Origin: Macrocystis pyrifera
Lineage: Eukaryota; Sar; Phaeophyceae; Laminariales; Laminariaceae
Reading direction: 5' to 3'
DNA: 64,000 bases
Assembly: GCA_031763025.1 (NCBI GenBank)
Contig: JASSKH010000027.1
Coordinates: forward strand, 10,882,055 to 10,946,054
Shown here: positions 12,871 through 27,100 of the stretch, piece after piece
Layout of the letters: every line of letters starts with the position of its first letter
Position numbering within the stretch: position 1 is the stretch's first letter
Position numbers and translations under genes: made by a program
Notes under the pieces: generated by a model
Told to the model about the DNA's origin: nothing
Database searches by the model: none
The model's input: the letters and a program-made list of their open reading frames with translations, nothing else

Positions 12871-13342
12871 ATATATCATGAGTTTCTCTTTGACATGCTA
12901 TCTGCTCTACATGTATTGAGGATCATTGACTCAAGTTGCACAGCATTGCTTTGCTTTTAAACTGTCTGGTAGATACATCTGTCAGATATACTACGAAGAC
13001 AGTTCATGGTTGGATACAGACCTCCTCAGTTCTTTGTCTTCCCTTCCTGGATTGTGAGATTCATCATCGAACGTTCCTGGGTTGCGACGTCTAGCGCTGC
13101 TGTAGCGGCTCTATTCAACTAACAAAGCACGGTCATCACCGCCGGTATCATCGAGTTTTATTCATTGTGAAGTGACGCGAGCGGAGCTGAAAAAATCAAG
13201 ACATAATCATCGTGCTTTTAACGACCGTCTGGTCTTAATCTGTTGAATTGCGGTATAATACATACATCACAGACGTATGTCATACTGCGGCACTTGGATC
13301 CGTCCTCGCTGGCAGCTACACACAGCTAAAATACTGATAATA

Positions 13343-13456
13343 TTACAGGGGACCATAGTAAATAGGACGAAATGTTGTCAGTAAAAAAAAGGAAATATAT
13401 GGGCTTTTGTATGTATGTACCGTACAGTAGGCCCTATCTACTATGGTCCCCCGTAA
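13343..13456. mobile_element. MITE family, copy 1 (114 bp)
   Basis: The ends are inverted: TTACAGGGGACCATAGTA at the left and the reverse complement of TTACGGGGGACCATAGTA at the right. TA lies on each side (13341-42, 13457-58), as for Tc1/mariner-type target duplication. It is inserted in the plus-strand Gypsy remnant, so it is younger than that insertion. It shares its termini with the copies at 26822, 36907 and 40769. It has no coding capacity. Confidence 0.8.
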
Positions 13457-14060
13457 TACATTATTCCAACACCATGCCCAATGCCAAACTACCTGTTAAC
13501 CGAGTATACCCCTTCAAACCCTTGCTGTGGGCTCGGCGCCCATTGTTCGACGTCCCAGATGACCGTCCCTCTTCACGATGAAAATGCTATATCTCGACCA
13601 TCCTTCCGACATGCCGGAACAGAACTCTAAACGCCGAGTTTCCGTCGTTCGCGACAAGCCTTGCCAACCAAACCCACGACCACGCCGACGATTTTATCAG
13701 AGTAAACCCTGGCAGATCTACCAAATACGTTCGTAGTTTCCGTAGCTCCTTCACTTCACTACCATGCCCCCCCCCCCCCGTACCACGCCACTATCGACGA
13801 TGTTTCACATCGCCGCCGAATTTCCTCACGATATACCAAGTCACGGGGCCAAAAACTGATCTGCGGTCGTGGTAGTGGCATCGCGTTACTGCACGGAATA
13901 CACCGAGACGGACTCCGCAACCCTTTTCGGGAAAGAGAATTTTACCAACAAGACCTCCGACGTCACCACCTTCGGTAGTGGTCATGCACACCGGCTCAAC
14001 ACCGTCAAAACAGTGAGCGCTGTCACAGTCAAATGCGTGCCGATGTAGCATACCGGGATG

Positions 14061-17000
14061 TTTCGCTGTGAAAGGGCTAGTGTTTACCCGAACCCCCCCC
14101 CGGCTCTCTTCGGGCGTGGTCACTTGCTCGTGCTTCTTCGCTTTCATCGTCGACTTGCATCGCTGCGTACTGCTGTAGTATCCCATTGCTACGTGGTCGC
14201 TTTGGGTGGCACCTTTTCGACCCGTGTTTGCTGGCTTGCTGGATAGCGTACTTCGATCCGTTCGTGTTCTTTTTCTTCTGCGTTCCCAAATAGTTACAGT
14301 AGTTATGCGTCCTTCCGTCTAGCTGCAGCCGCTTTTACCTACATTTGCTCTTCGAAGCGCCTTGACTAGCAGAGTTTATGCAAATATACCTCTCTCAGCG
14401 TTTCCATACATTGTCGCGAAGGATTGAGTTATCACCAGAGGCGTCCTAGCCTGGTCTATCAGGTGTGCGGTAGGTCTATGGCCTGCTTCTTTTCTCTTGC
14501 CGTTGTGATATATATATAAATTCCGAGAAACCGAATCTTCGATCTCTTTCCGATTTCCGGATGTAGCTCCTCGAACATGGCCGTTATCTCCGATCCTCGT
14601 TCCGACTTGCGGATGTGTTTCATGACCACGCGATGTTTTTGGTAGCCAAATATCTGTATGCCGTCGCGTGTCGCGTATCTATGGATGTATACTTCATAGG
14701 ACTATTTAGGGTGGGCTAGCGTTACGGAGTGATATACACACGTTGTACAAGTACTTGTATGTATTGGTATGTAACTACAGTAGCGTAAAACACAGTACGA
14801 GTACATCTGGCCCGCATACAGGTGAACACCACTTGTAAGGATGTCGTGCCGTGCATGGGTACCATTTGTCGAAAACGTGACTACAGCTGTGTGCATATGT
14901 ATAGGCCACCAAACGCACTCCACTGACGGAGATGAGGTGTTATCACAGTTCACAAGCGATGCTCTGTGTGTCGAATGGACGTGAATGATGGGCGCGCTGG
15001 CTGCTGAGTCGTCAGGTCTTCCTGGACTGAAATACACTTGATTGCCCCCCCCTATAGTCATACGGCTACGACCATGCATCAACATGAGTACCCCCCCCCC
15101 CTCCTTGACTTTAGAACGACACCCCAGGTTTTGGCATAAAAACTTATTGCCATTACTCGTGCTGTGAGATCTTCTCGCGGTAATAGCAAACGGTGGGGGA
15201 AGAGGTTCTGGCCCTTGCGGTAGAAGGCGGCAAATGAATACCTGGTATATATTATTTGCAACCAACAAGGCACGGTCCCTATTGCGGTTGGGGGTGACGG
15301 GAGATTACAAGTGAGGGGATCGGGAAAAGAGGGGGGTTTAACGTGATTGTTGGACGCTGCTTGCTATATGATGATACCCGTACGCAACAAGGCGCGTAGT
15401 GGATTCCCGTTGGCGACTGGTGGTAGGGTCGGAGGGCTACTCTTTTTTTTCGCTACTCGTGCCGCGTCTGGGCCAATCGGGCGGGTGTCAACGTACCTCA
15501 TTGAAACCGTTGGGCTTGAAAATATTTGTGTTGGCGCGCAGCTTAACAAAAGAAACCCATGTTGGTGCATGTCTCGAAGCCATGTGACTGCAAATAAATA
15601 TATAGTAGTCAGTCGGTCGAGTGGCCACAAAGAAAATATCCTTCAAATTGTCTCCGCCCGTACCGCGGCTCCAGTCCGGGCTGGAACGTGTGCTGCGCAT
15701 TGGTTGCCAGGAGGCAAGCGAAAACCATAATTATGAGTTTGTATTAGGATAGCTTTGGTGATGGTACTCGTATTGTTTGGATTCGGAGGAGTACCTTTCT
15801 GGAGGGTCAATTGTATCGCTTCGTGTCTAATGAGGCCAAACTTGCTTCGGCCTCCCATGCCAATCAACACCGCAATCCTCGCGCGAAACGCAGGAGGACA
15901 GGACCGACGATGTGCTCCGTTCGGCAATCAGCACTTCGGCCTCCCATGCCAACTAACGCGACACACACTGACGCGAAATTCAGGAGGGATAGTGATGCGC
16001 TCTGTTCGGCAACCAGTGGAATCTCCGGCGCCAACTATAATGTATATGTGATCATGCCTGCGCTGCACACTGTTGAAGAGCACCGAGTAGGCACGAAAAA
16101 AAAAAAACAGCACATCTAAGCCAAGGCTTTGCTTCGTAGCAGTATGCACTGCCTTTCCATTTTTGTAAGGGTTGTTTTATACCAGGTGTATGATACTTTG
16201 ATTCCTTTGTGTCGTCACCGCAGCGTACGTTCACTGCAACGAGCTCACGTCATCGCGCCTCCTCTCCTCCTTCTTGCTACCTCCACTATTTTTCCCGCCT
16301 ATGATGCCCACATCAATACTATACCCGAAAACGCACCGCGCAACACACTTTCCTGCTACGTCCGCTGATGTCCCGTCATGTGCTGCCTATGATGTCCACA
16401 TCAATATCATAGCCGAAAGCGCACCGTACTAGACTGCGAACGCAGGCAGACCAAGCCTCTGCTACGTTCCCGACACAGGTAGTTGATGTGTGGGTTCAAC
16501 GAAGAACGAGCCATCGCTTATTGCCCTGCAATCAATATCTTCTCGGCAAGCGACATGCATGTCTGCTGCACCTGTGTATATTTTGATCAACCTCGTGCTT
16601 GCTAAAAACACGTGTGTATGTTTTCAATGCATGGATGGGTGTCCTGGCGCCGAAACGTGCGCAACTAGGTGTGCTCTAGGCTTTCCCTGACTCTCCCTGC
16701 TTTCGATCTCCAGCAACTCCCCCCCCCCCCCCCCGCTAAGGGCGTCGCACAAAGCAAGCAGTCCCTCCCTATAAGCAGCTCCGCTGCTTCAACTCCTAAT
16801 CTTTATGGTATTTCACACGACTCGCGCGGCACTCTTTCCGTGTCCCCCCCCCGCATCGCAATCGTTAACGCATCAATTTATAAATAGTCTCAGCAGGTAG
16901 ATACACAAACAACGGAAAAAAAAAAAAACTATAGTTTGGTCTGGTGCCTCTCGGGCGACGTAAAACAAACCGATGTATAGAACTAAACGCGGCCCTGGCT

Positions 17001-17373
17001 AACAGTTCTAGCTCCTTCCCCCGCGACATCAATAAAAATCTCAAAGGCCAGGCATCAGCACCACCACAGGACCGTCCTAAAAATGATACCACTCTGTCTG
17101 AAAATGTACGGGGTCTTTTGGTGTACCAATGTTCGGACGGACATCAGCGGTCCTGGGCCTGGCCCGTGCTTCTGTAGTGCTCGGTCACGTGACAACACGT
17201 GAGGCTCGATTTCGGCTTTGACGCAACCAGCCCACGTCGATGGGGGGGGGGGGAGGGAGGGGGCGATCATGGAGAAGCCGAAAAGAAACGATCAATAAGT
17301 ACGAAGTTCTCTCGGGGTGAATCAAGGTGGTGCTTGCTCTCCGCTTGTGCTTGCTTCACAAATCGGCAAAAGC
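14061..17373. other. no supported gene; short tandem repeats
   Basis: The longest frame (14702-15268 minus) has no motif and poor coding character. Two imperfect tandem duplications are visible: 15845-16020 (89-bp period, each half starting CTTCGGCCTCCCATGCCAA) and 16298-16428 (87-bp period, starting GCCTATGATG). A 20-bp word, GACTATTTAGGGTGGGCTAG near 14700, recurs with two differences near 46442. The part closest to 17373 is the 3' flank of the lipoxygenase gene. Confidence 0.4.
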
Positions 17374-19449
17374 TTAGATGTTGATCGACTGAGGGATGTT
17401 TCCGGGCAGGAGCTGCTTGTAGCCGAAGTTCTTCGCCTCCTTCTTGTCCTTGCCCCTTTTGGCCCATTCGCTCGTCAGGTAGAGGTTACTGAATTGGTGG
17501 AGGTCGGGGGGGGGGGGGGGGGGGGGGGGGGGGGAGGGTACTATTTCGTTGCTTGCCCTGGCCAATTGGCCATAGATCACGCATCTCCGTCGAGACGGAG
17601 CAAGTGAGCGAGTGGGGGGGGGGGGGGGTGCACTCGACATCATCGGGGGGGGGGGGGGGTATTGGTTATCACAGATGGCCGGTTCAATCGTGCCTAAGGA
17701 ATACTACGGACAGGTTCAGCTTCGTCGCGATCATCGAACGAAAAAAAAAAAAACTAAGATAATTCTCTCTATATATTAAATACTACGATCGATCGACAGT
17801 CTGAACCCATTTGAAACAACAAAAAAGGAATGGTACGAGGAAATCCATCACGGACAGGTGCGGAAAAAATCCTTAAAATCCTATCTGATCGATCTTCAGC
17901 AAGTGCTATTGAGAACCCGTTTCGAATCAAACAAAAGTATTGACAGCGAACAGGCTACGTCAAAACCGAGTCCGAATCGAAGGCACCCGAAGCAACTCAC
18001 GTCTCGCTTAGTTCTTCTCCTATCTCCTCGATGGCGTCCTGGAACCTGTGCAACGGCCCGCTGCGCTCGGTCACGCGGTTGTCCTCGAAGTTGTCACTGT
18101 CGTAATTTCCAAGCCTGCGCACATATTACAAACAGCGCAGAACATAAATGCCGGCAGCACAGGCATCAGCGAGGCGAGGCAAGTGATGTGAGCGCGATAC
18201 GTAGGGAAGAAAGCCGTCGACACGAGGGAGGCGCCAAACCAGCGTGGCGCAAGCATTTCCACGTTTTTCTCACGAAAGTTACGAAGACTCTGGACCCCTT
18301 TTTTCTCACTCAGCCGTGATATCAAACTGTTTTTGTCGACTAGCCTCTTTACAAGCTGCGCGCGTGCTACGCTTCCATCACCCATGCCCAAGTCTCCGTA
18401 CGAGACCGGTGTTGGTCGATTGTCATCAGCCGGGTGATTCTTGGTCACAGTACCACAACAATATACCAGGTATTGGAAAGACACGAGGTCAGGTTCGCGT
18501 TCTGGGATCAAGCATCACTGTTCTAGGCGACTCGTCCCCGGACGCAGCCTCTGGTTCGCCTGGAGCAGCCCGCCTTATGTTTGTGCTGCTCGTGTCTGTG
18601 TGGAGCCTTTGATACAAGGAAACGGACTGAACCCGTAGTATGTACCGGCTTACAGAACCTGATACGTTGTTAACAGCCAAGCAGGATTTTGCACGCCATC
18701 ACAGCAATACAACACCGTGTCGAATATCGCATCGAAGGTTTGGGACAAACCATCAGTCAAGAAAAAAAATAGAACGACCGGATCCGGACCTCGCCCATAT
18801 TTTTGCGTGTTTGTATGAACATAGTAGGAAAATCCTTGTTGATCCACAACGACATCCGGTTTCGGCGGTTAATAGGGTACTACTCACTCTGTGTGGTGGA
18901 TGGACCCGAGCAGCGTGAGGACGGCGACGTGCCTGATGGCAATCTCCATGGGAGCCAGGTACGACATGTAGTCTTCGTAGGTCCTCTCGGACTGCACACA
19001 ACGCAATGAACAGAAGCGACAAGGGGGGACGAACAATACGCGTCAAAAAGGTAAACGTGCTTACGAGGTATTTACAGTACTGCACATCAAAGGCAGACAG
19101 ACGAACTTATTTAGTGTCGTACGTTGGTCTCTTATGTGTTCAGCCGACGGGTAGAAAAAGCCGAAACCGTTGCTGGAGCACTACGCACGAATACTGAGCG
19201 CGGAACTTTTCATCAGACAGAGCGTCAAGCAAGACGGGTTTGACAGCTTGCGAGCGAGGCGCACCTTATCAGCGGGGGGCTCGGCGTACATCGCGCCCGG
19301 GGAGGAGGGTACGAAGGACATGGAAGGCTTCTGGGGGAAGTTGACGGCTGCGTGCAGGGTGCTGGCCGTGTAGATGAAGGACGCGAACACCTGGAGTTCG
19401 AGACACGCGGAGAACGGCAGGCAGGCAGGCAAGCAGGCAGGCAGGCAAG

Positions 19450-19480
<31 letters not shown>

Positions 19481-21074
19481 AGGGGGGCCGGTGGGTATGA
19501 GCAATGACAGGAAATAATGTAAAAAAACTCTGAGCAGTTGGTATCCTTGTCCACTCGTGCAAACACGCTGTCATTCGTTGCCACCATACATACTGACATT
19601 TTTTCGATTTTTTGTTTGAGGAGTTGGTGGTATACTGTTCAAGTATTTGATACGTAGTTCCAATGGTCTACTTGTCTTGCCAAATACATCTTGATTATCA
19701 CAGTTATTGGTGCATATTAATGCTTGCATAATGTATCGTTGCGCAAACGCTTTGCTTTTCTTGCCGTCGCTATTCCTACACAGGTGGCCAGGACCCCGCC
19801 CCCCCCTGCAGAACGTGGACGTAAAAACATCCTTGTGGAGATATTGTGATAATGTAACACACCTACACGTATCGATTCGAGAGGTGGTCGCTACCTCGTG
19901 GGGTTTGTGATATTTTTCATTGTTTCTACAAGAACTTTTTTGCGCCCAGATCGTGCAAGGGGGGGGTCCCGCCACCTGTGTGTAAGTAGGTAGATATCGC
20001 TTCGGTCGTACAGTGTTAGGGCAGTGAGTGAGGTGGATCAGAGACTAGCCGGGGTCGGTTTTAAGGAACATGCAAGCACCCGTGTGTGCGCACATAATGC
20101 TGTGCTACAGCTGCGGCTTAACTTCTGTTGTATCCCACCCTTCTGCTACTGAGCTACTTGGAGTTTTCGCGGGGAGTACATTGGTCCCTTTTGTATTGCT
20201 TTTATGCGTTCCTTTTTGTAGCGGCATGAAGCGCTATGCTACTACAGGCGCACGCGCGCTCGCACGCACCTTCGCAATGAGAGCCTTCTTGTCGCTCGAG
20301 GTCTTGTACTCATCGAGCCACTTCATCTGGGCGATGTCGGTCATCTCCGTGATGAACGCCTGTGTGTGCGAACGTACATTGACAACATATTCATAGGCGG
20401 AGAGCGGGGATGAGCAAGCGGCGGGGGGGGCGGGGGTCGGTCCAGTCATGAGCGTTCACTACATCGCAGGCGTTGAGCTCGCGCGATTGCATGCGTTTTT
20501 GTCGATGTAGGTGGATAGATGGGCAGGACGAGTAAGCGAGGGGGGGGTGTACTCGATAGGAGAGATGTACTCGATCTCATGCATGGCCGTAGTCGTATGA
20601 CCACAGACCCTCGCATCCCTACAATGCCGGGACGGAGCATATCGGGTTTTCACCGACCAGGCAGATATTGCTTGCACCAAGCGCGAAGCGCCGTGAGGTG
20701 TCCGGCGAGTCGCATGAAGGGTGAGCTGCATCCTACTAAGAACCGCTTGTGAGGCGGACTTGCATATGGATGACAGCCTCAATGAGTTAGTTTAATTTCC
20801 GATGTAGCCACTTTCAGAGACAGCAATGGGAGTAGTATGTAACTGCCTCTTGGATGCCTTACGTTGAACACTACGTGATACGATCAATTCCCTTGTGCAT
20901 AGTAAAGGTTCTTTACTTCGCACAAATGATCTCACTCGACAACCAGCTTTGGGCGACCGTCAAAAAAAACAAAAAAACAAAAAAACCTCGGTACCCTGGA
21001 TGTCTAGCTCACGTAGTGAGCAGCATGTTTTACAGTGTCGTTGCCAACCGACGCCAACCCAACCCATATATAAT

Positions 21075-21107
<33 letters not shown>

Positions 21108-24100
21108 TGGTTCAAAGAATATCGGTTCGGTTCACTGCGACACAGGCGTTCAGTCCGCATTCAATTCGCGTGATGGCGCACGGTAGAGACCAAGCAGTGT
21201 GTATGCACCACATGTAGACGTACGGTACATACCTGCAACTCGTAGTCACCGTCCAAGTCCGTGTCGCTGTTGTAGTACAGCTGCATCGATGTCCGCGTCA
21301 GGATGTCGTCGATTTGAAAGGCAGCAAGGCAAAGCAGGCCAGCCGGCCGATCCCGTACGTAGCGTAAGAGAACAATCGAGGGGCCGAACGAACAGTAAAG
21401 AGAGCGAAGGGGGGGGGAGGGGCGGTGAGACACGACAGGCCAGCAAAGGAACAAAACAATGAAACACAGGAAGGAAACAGGGCAGCAAGAAAGGAAACAA
21501 AGCAGGCAATAGAGGAAACGAGACAGCCAATAATGGAAACAGCGCAGTCCCGCAGGCAGGGCGCCGATCAGGCAAACAACACGTACATAACACGGAAGGC
21601 AATGAGGCAGCACACTCACATCCATGTACTCCGTCACCCAAGTGAGCGTCGCGTCCCAGTACTGGGTCCCAACGTCGCGGTACATGTACCGGCCGGGGAA
21701 GTCCTCCTTGGTCACTCCACGGTTCTCGAAGTCGGCCAAGGGGGAAAAGTCCGACTTGATGCGCACCAGAGTCTGATGCGGTCGTTGATAGTAGGAGGGG
21801 TGAATGGGGTAGGAGCGACCATTTTACGCCGCGAATTGGAGGCTTCTGATGTATCGCATTCACGCCCGAGGCACGCTGCATTGGGTCGGATGGAGTCCAG
21901 AGCGACTTGACAATATGTTTTGATCACGCCCACTTCCGGGTTGCCATATATTAAGGCTACTGATGAATGGAATGGAATGTATGTATGCATATTTATTCTT
22001 CGAACCGTTTCGTGTGTACCCGCTCGTTCGATCGGCAGAAGGCGCCATCATTTCCAGAATCCCTCACGCGACTGAAAACTTTGCCCCCCTGCGCTTATGG
22101 GTGATCTACCCAACAAGACACCAGGTACGAGCAGGTTATGACGGCCGATTGCACACACACCTGAGCCAGACACAAGTCCCACGTCTCGGTGATGTCGTTA
22201 GCCGTAAGAATGTCCACGGTGCCGCCCGGGGCGATAAGGCTCTGGTGACCAAAGTGACGATACGAGCACCGTACCGACAAACAATTGCCAACATGTATTC
22301 GGAAACCAAATGTCAAAACATGGCAGCACGGAGGAGGGGAGGGTCGGACGCATTAGTGTCTGTATGCTGCCATCAGCAGTCCAGCGAGCTCCAGATACAG
22401 ATACAGACATGGTCGACAGTTCGTTTCCGCATGGGAACTTCTCTGGCCTGAACAACGGCATCACTGCCGATAGGATAGTTGCCGTTGCGCATGTTACCGT
22501 TGGGGTGGCTATCGTATCGTGAGGAGGGTATTCGCTGCTGGTGTGTTCACCCAAAATACGGCTCACGTCTTGCGCGTGGTAGTTGATGAAGGCAGTTCCC
22601 TCGAGGTGCGGGTGGAGAAGATCGTACAGGGGGTGCTCCTTGGGCAGCTGGCGGTGCATGGCGACCAGGACTCCTTCCAGGACAACGTGGGTGTTACCGA
22701 GGTGGGAAACAACCTCGTGAATGCTGTCGTTCGTGGGGCGGAAAACAGAGAAGCAGCAGGACAAGATAAATATGCATTGAGAAGGGTCGACGAGCGTCAG
22801 ACTTCCTTCACCTCCTCCTTCTCCTCCTCCCCCCGTCATCATTTTTGTGTCTCTTGAAAACGTCAGAACGGGTTGGTGGCGAAAAAACTCCCCGAGAATA
22901 TACGTAGTCCTCCCTTCAGGGCAAGAAGAAAGCCTAGTCATGGTGTCCTTCAGTTTTCGCGACCAGCTTCCTTTCCCTAATAATCTCAACCAGTGCTGTT
23001 TGGCCAGCAACATATACTGTATGACACACCAAGTCTACTGTTGGTCGTTCACAGCAGCGCCACCAACATGGCCTGTTGGTATGTATCACAGGTTGTGGAG
23101 AAACACCGGAAACTACGGCATGCTTACATGAAGTCGGAGGCCTCGAAGCACGCCTTGGCGATCTGCCAGTTGTAGCCGTCCTCGGGCATGAAGATAGGAG
23201 TGGCCTCCTCACCTTGGGTCAGCTGAATAGAAAGCAACACGAGGCAAAACACCAGCAACACCGTTATGCGTAGGTTCTACAGTACAGTATCACCACCCTC
23301 TGCCATGAAAGAATGATGAGTGTCGAGGTTCATAACCTGAAATAATGATGCGCGTCTAGGCTCGGAATATTACTATTTTTAATTCCCTCCGCACTTGAAA
23401 AAATGGTCGGTGCCGTACCAGGCATGAAACTTCTCGCGTCATAGCGTGAACACGACCTCCACAGCCAAGCTGAGAGAAAGACAAGACAAAGCAGGAGCCC
23501 CGACGATAGGGGCGATTTCTGTACTACCACCTTGTGCTATACATATATCGGGAGAGTGTGTCGGCCCAGTATACTACATGAGACCAACACCGACACCACC
23601 GGAAGACCAGTGGCACCCCAAACACCCTTGTGGCCTCTGGCGCGAACGATTCCATCCGTGTAGATGGCACGTTTGTTGGGTGGGCCGGAATACGTCTCTC
23701 TGAGGCACCTCACGATGTATCTTCTCCAGTGTTTTTCTAACGGCCTACCGGTGAGTCTTAAACCGCGGCGGTGATAGGTCTGTGCTTGCTGAATATTCGG
23801 CCGTGGTTAAGGTTCTGTAGGGCTGGTATACCGCAGGCAGGTATTCTCTACAGTACATACGTTACGCTAATACTCGAAACCTACATATTTGTATCCAATT
23901 ACAGCACCTGGACGCCGATGGGCTTGATGGGCAGCAGGTCGTCGTCGACATATTCGAACAGGGCGATGCCGGGGGTCAAGTACTTCTGCCAGCCTTCCAC
24001 AGACGACGTCTTCATGCCCTGCATACGCGCCAAGGAGAGCTCGGGGTGAGAGGGGGGCTTCACTCGTTATGGCGCCGCGAAGGAACCCTGCTATCACACA

Positions 24101-27100
24101 AGCTATGGAAAGGGCGAACGCTATTTTATCTTGGACATTGTACCGCTGTATCGACAATACCGCCATTTTGTACTGCTGTATCGACAATTTCGAGCCAAAG
24201 AAGGAAGGTGCTTGCGTCTCGGGCAGGGTATGCATTCAGGGCTGTCTCTTACCTCGAGCAGCTCGTGGTCGACCACGAACAGCTTTCCAGCCGCCAGAAG
24301 CGAGTCCACCTTGTCCTTCAGGTCCTGGTGAGCAGTCGTGCAACGGTGTGTGTGGATGGGGGAGGAAATTCAACGAATGCCAGTAATAATGTGAATGGTA
24401 CGTAGCAATTGCATATTCAGATGAGGAGGGAGGAAAGGAAACAAATATTCAATCACGTGCTGGTGAAGGTAATTAATCGTACGCTAAGAGCGAGGGGAAT
24501 TCGGGGCGGAATCGAAATGCACGCATGCCTTCAGATACACGTTGAAAGTAGGGGCGATGGGTGTGTCAGTGTCTCTACCTCACAGTAGGCGCGCACACTT
24601 CCACTCACCGAGTAGGCCGGGTCAGTGTCCAACACCACCAGCTTGGCGCGGGTCGCCGCCGAGGCCTTCTTGATCATGGCGCAGTTGGCGCCTGGTCAAT
24701 AAGCGAAACGTGCATTACGCCCGAAAAAAAGAACATCCCATGACACGCACACACATCAAACCAACACGGGGGGCGTGTGTGGTTATACACTCGGTCAGAG
24801 CCCTGGGTATTGAATTAGAGTGTATGACTGGGCGGTGACAGCCGCGGGTGTTGAGGTAGCGTTCAGTGCTGGACTGCTGCAACCGTATACATGATGAGTA
24901 AAACTCGTACACAGAAATCGGGAATACCGAACGAGCAGGCGGTGCATGCCTGACGTACACATGATTGGTTGGCCGTTCGCTTTGTCACGGGAAACTCGTT
25001 TCTTTACCTTCATCTTTTTCGCCGCTATCACTTTAAGTTCGAGCGTTCTGCGATAATCTCCCGAGTGATATCCATACGATCTCGATTCCGATTCCGATGT
25101 TTGGATCTACTTACGTATCAAGTCAGGCATATTCCGACGTATGACGGCAAGGCACAGTACGTCTGGTAACCCCCCCTCCGTGGCGGCCCTCACCCTGCAG
25201 ACGGAGACGTGCGAAAGTGTCATCGTTTTCCCAGTCGAACATCGTGTCGGGGTCCCTCACAGGGAACGCGTGGAGGTCCTCGTAGTCTTCCACACTGTCT
25301 GCCTGAAACAACACAACCAGGGCATGCGTCCAACAGCAAACCGTATAGTAAGACACGAAATGCATCATAGTTATATTAGTAAAACAGATGAAAGCGGGTG
25401 CCAACAACAAGTTCATTGGACTTCGTGTACAGTATCCCACGAAACCGAACAACTGCTACGATTGTTGACCTTGCTGTAACATCAATAATAGCTTTCCGAC
25501 GGGCCGGGGGCGGCTGGCTTCGGGCGGACAAGAGGAATGCAGTCGACTGAGTACATGCGCACTTGGTCCACACAACAGTCCTGCTAGGGCTTAGTATAAC
25601 CTTGACATTGAAGACACATTGTCAGCTCGAATGCTTGCCACGACAAAGCCACAACCACCGTACCCACGACGTACCCTATCGTTGGCGACGTTTTCCTTCA
25701 AGAGATCATCCAGCCTGACCATTAATTGTTTCGCGCTTTCAGGGCTGGACAGAGCCTCCAAGATTTCGCTGGCGCCAAAGGACCCTCTGCGGCGGTCCAT
25801 GACGGTAGAGGCAGTGAACATTCGAAGGGGTCGGGGGGGGAGAAGTGGAGCCGTGTCAGGTTAAAAAAACAGTATTTCCGTACATGGTACTGACACTCGG
25901 TGTATGAGATCTATCCAGCCTACGACTGTGGTACCAGAGGGCGCAGATGCAATATCACCAGCAGCCGTTTACTTCGATCCATCCTGGCCATGCCCGTAGC
26001 GGTTTTTCTCGGGAAGAGTGTGGAGTTTCCGCCGGTCAATCAAGCGCTAGACTTGGTCGACAGATAGTCCCTGGTTGCAACGGAGTTGGCTCGATGTACC
26101 GGTGTCCCACGAGGGGGGCGTCAAGAACAAACGCGCTCTTTTTGCAGCCTATGTTGTCGCAACAGCAGGCCTTGAAGCCTTATTGGCTCTACGGCTCCAG
26201 GACCCCCCTCCACGCTGAAGCTACTTGATGTTGTCCGACACCAGAAAAAACGCATCGTTCAGGAGGAAATCAAAACTACCAGTTAAAATATCTCAGATCG
26301 GATAAGAAGCGGTGGAACGGGAGCCTCAAAAGGGCACTCACTTTCTCACCGCTGTTAAACGCCAAATCACAAGCACGGTGGGAGAACACACACACACCTG
26401 TAGGTGCCGATGAGAATTTGAAGCGTAGCCTTCACGAACGCGGCCACCCACAGCACGTCGGGCTTCTCCTCGTCCGGGGGGTAGCCCTTAAGGAATGGGG
26501 TGCCCACGGGGATGCCCTATACATTCATGCCCGGCAATAATTTAGAACGCACAAATGGCGATCAACGAGGTCGAGCCCAAGTGTGGCAGAACCGAAAAAG
26601 CACAGGCGCCGCGCGGACGACCAGAGAAGATGAGCTGGAGGAAAAGAGAACACATCTTATATCGTAGTAGAAATTAAAGGCTCAGCGATTTTTCAACGGT
26701 CACGATAATATACGTACCAGGAATATTGTATGTACATAGTTGATATACTTCGTATGTTTACGGTAGAAATCGAAAGCGCATCTAATACTGTAATGGTTGT
26801 AAAAACATACATTTATTAATATTACGGGGGACCCTAGCAAATAGGACCTACGGTACACACAACAACCTATATATTTACCTATTTTTACGTACAATATTTG
26901 GTCCTATATACTATGGTTCCGCGAAATAGTAGAAAACGAAGGCTCAGTTTGTCATGCAAGAGCCCAATTTGCACCGCACCGCATCGCATCGTGTCCGCAC
27001 CGCACGCAGGACGATACCTAGCACTAGGGGGGCAAAGGGAAATAAGAGCAGCAAGAATGCGAGAAGAGCTATCGGTGCAACGCAACCGTCGGTGTGTGTT

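Larger units (their letters stand above)
10250..14060 (+). mobile_element. degenerate Ty3/Gypsy retrotransposon fragment (pro-integrase)
   Basis: In order along the plus strand: an aspartic protease motif AFLDTGSPQTF (about 10296-10332), a low-complexity Ser/Pro/Arg spacer (10.9-11.6 kb), integrase (about 11.7-12.9 kb), and a C-terminal chromodomain-like tail (13.46-14.0 kb, with TIDDV ... RGQK.ICGRGSGIALL). I found no RT or RNase H between protease and spacer, so an internal deletion is likely. Frameshifts and stops are present throughout. A MITE interrupts the copy at 13343-13456, separating the integrase end from the tail. Confidence 0.75.

Noticed and set aside
14702..15268. 188-codon minus-strand frame
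   Set aside because: No domain, mixed low-complexity composition, homopolymer C runs, and no splice-consistent partner.
22198..23013. 271-codon minus-strand frame
   Set aside because: It is lipoxygenase exon 10 read through into neighbouring introns; splice sites and phase show the true exon is 22723-22567.
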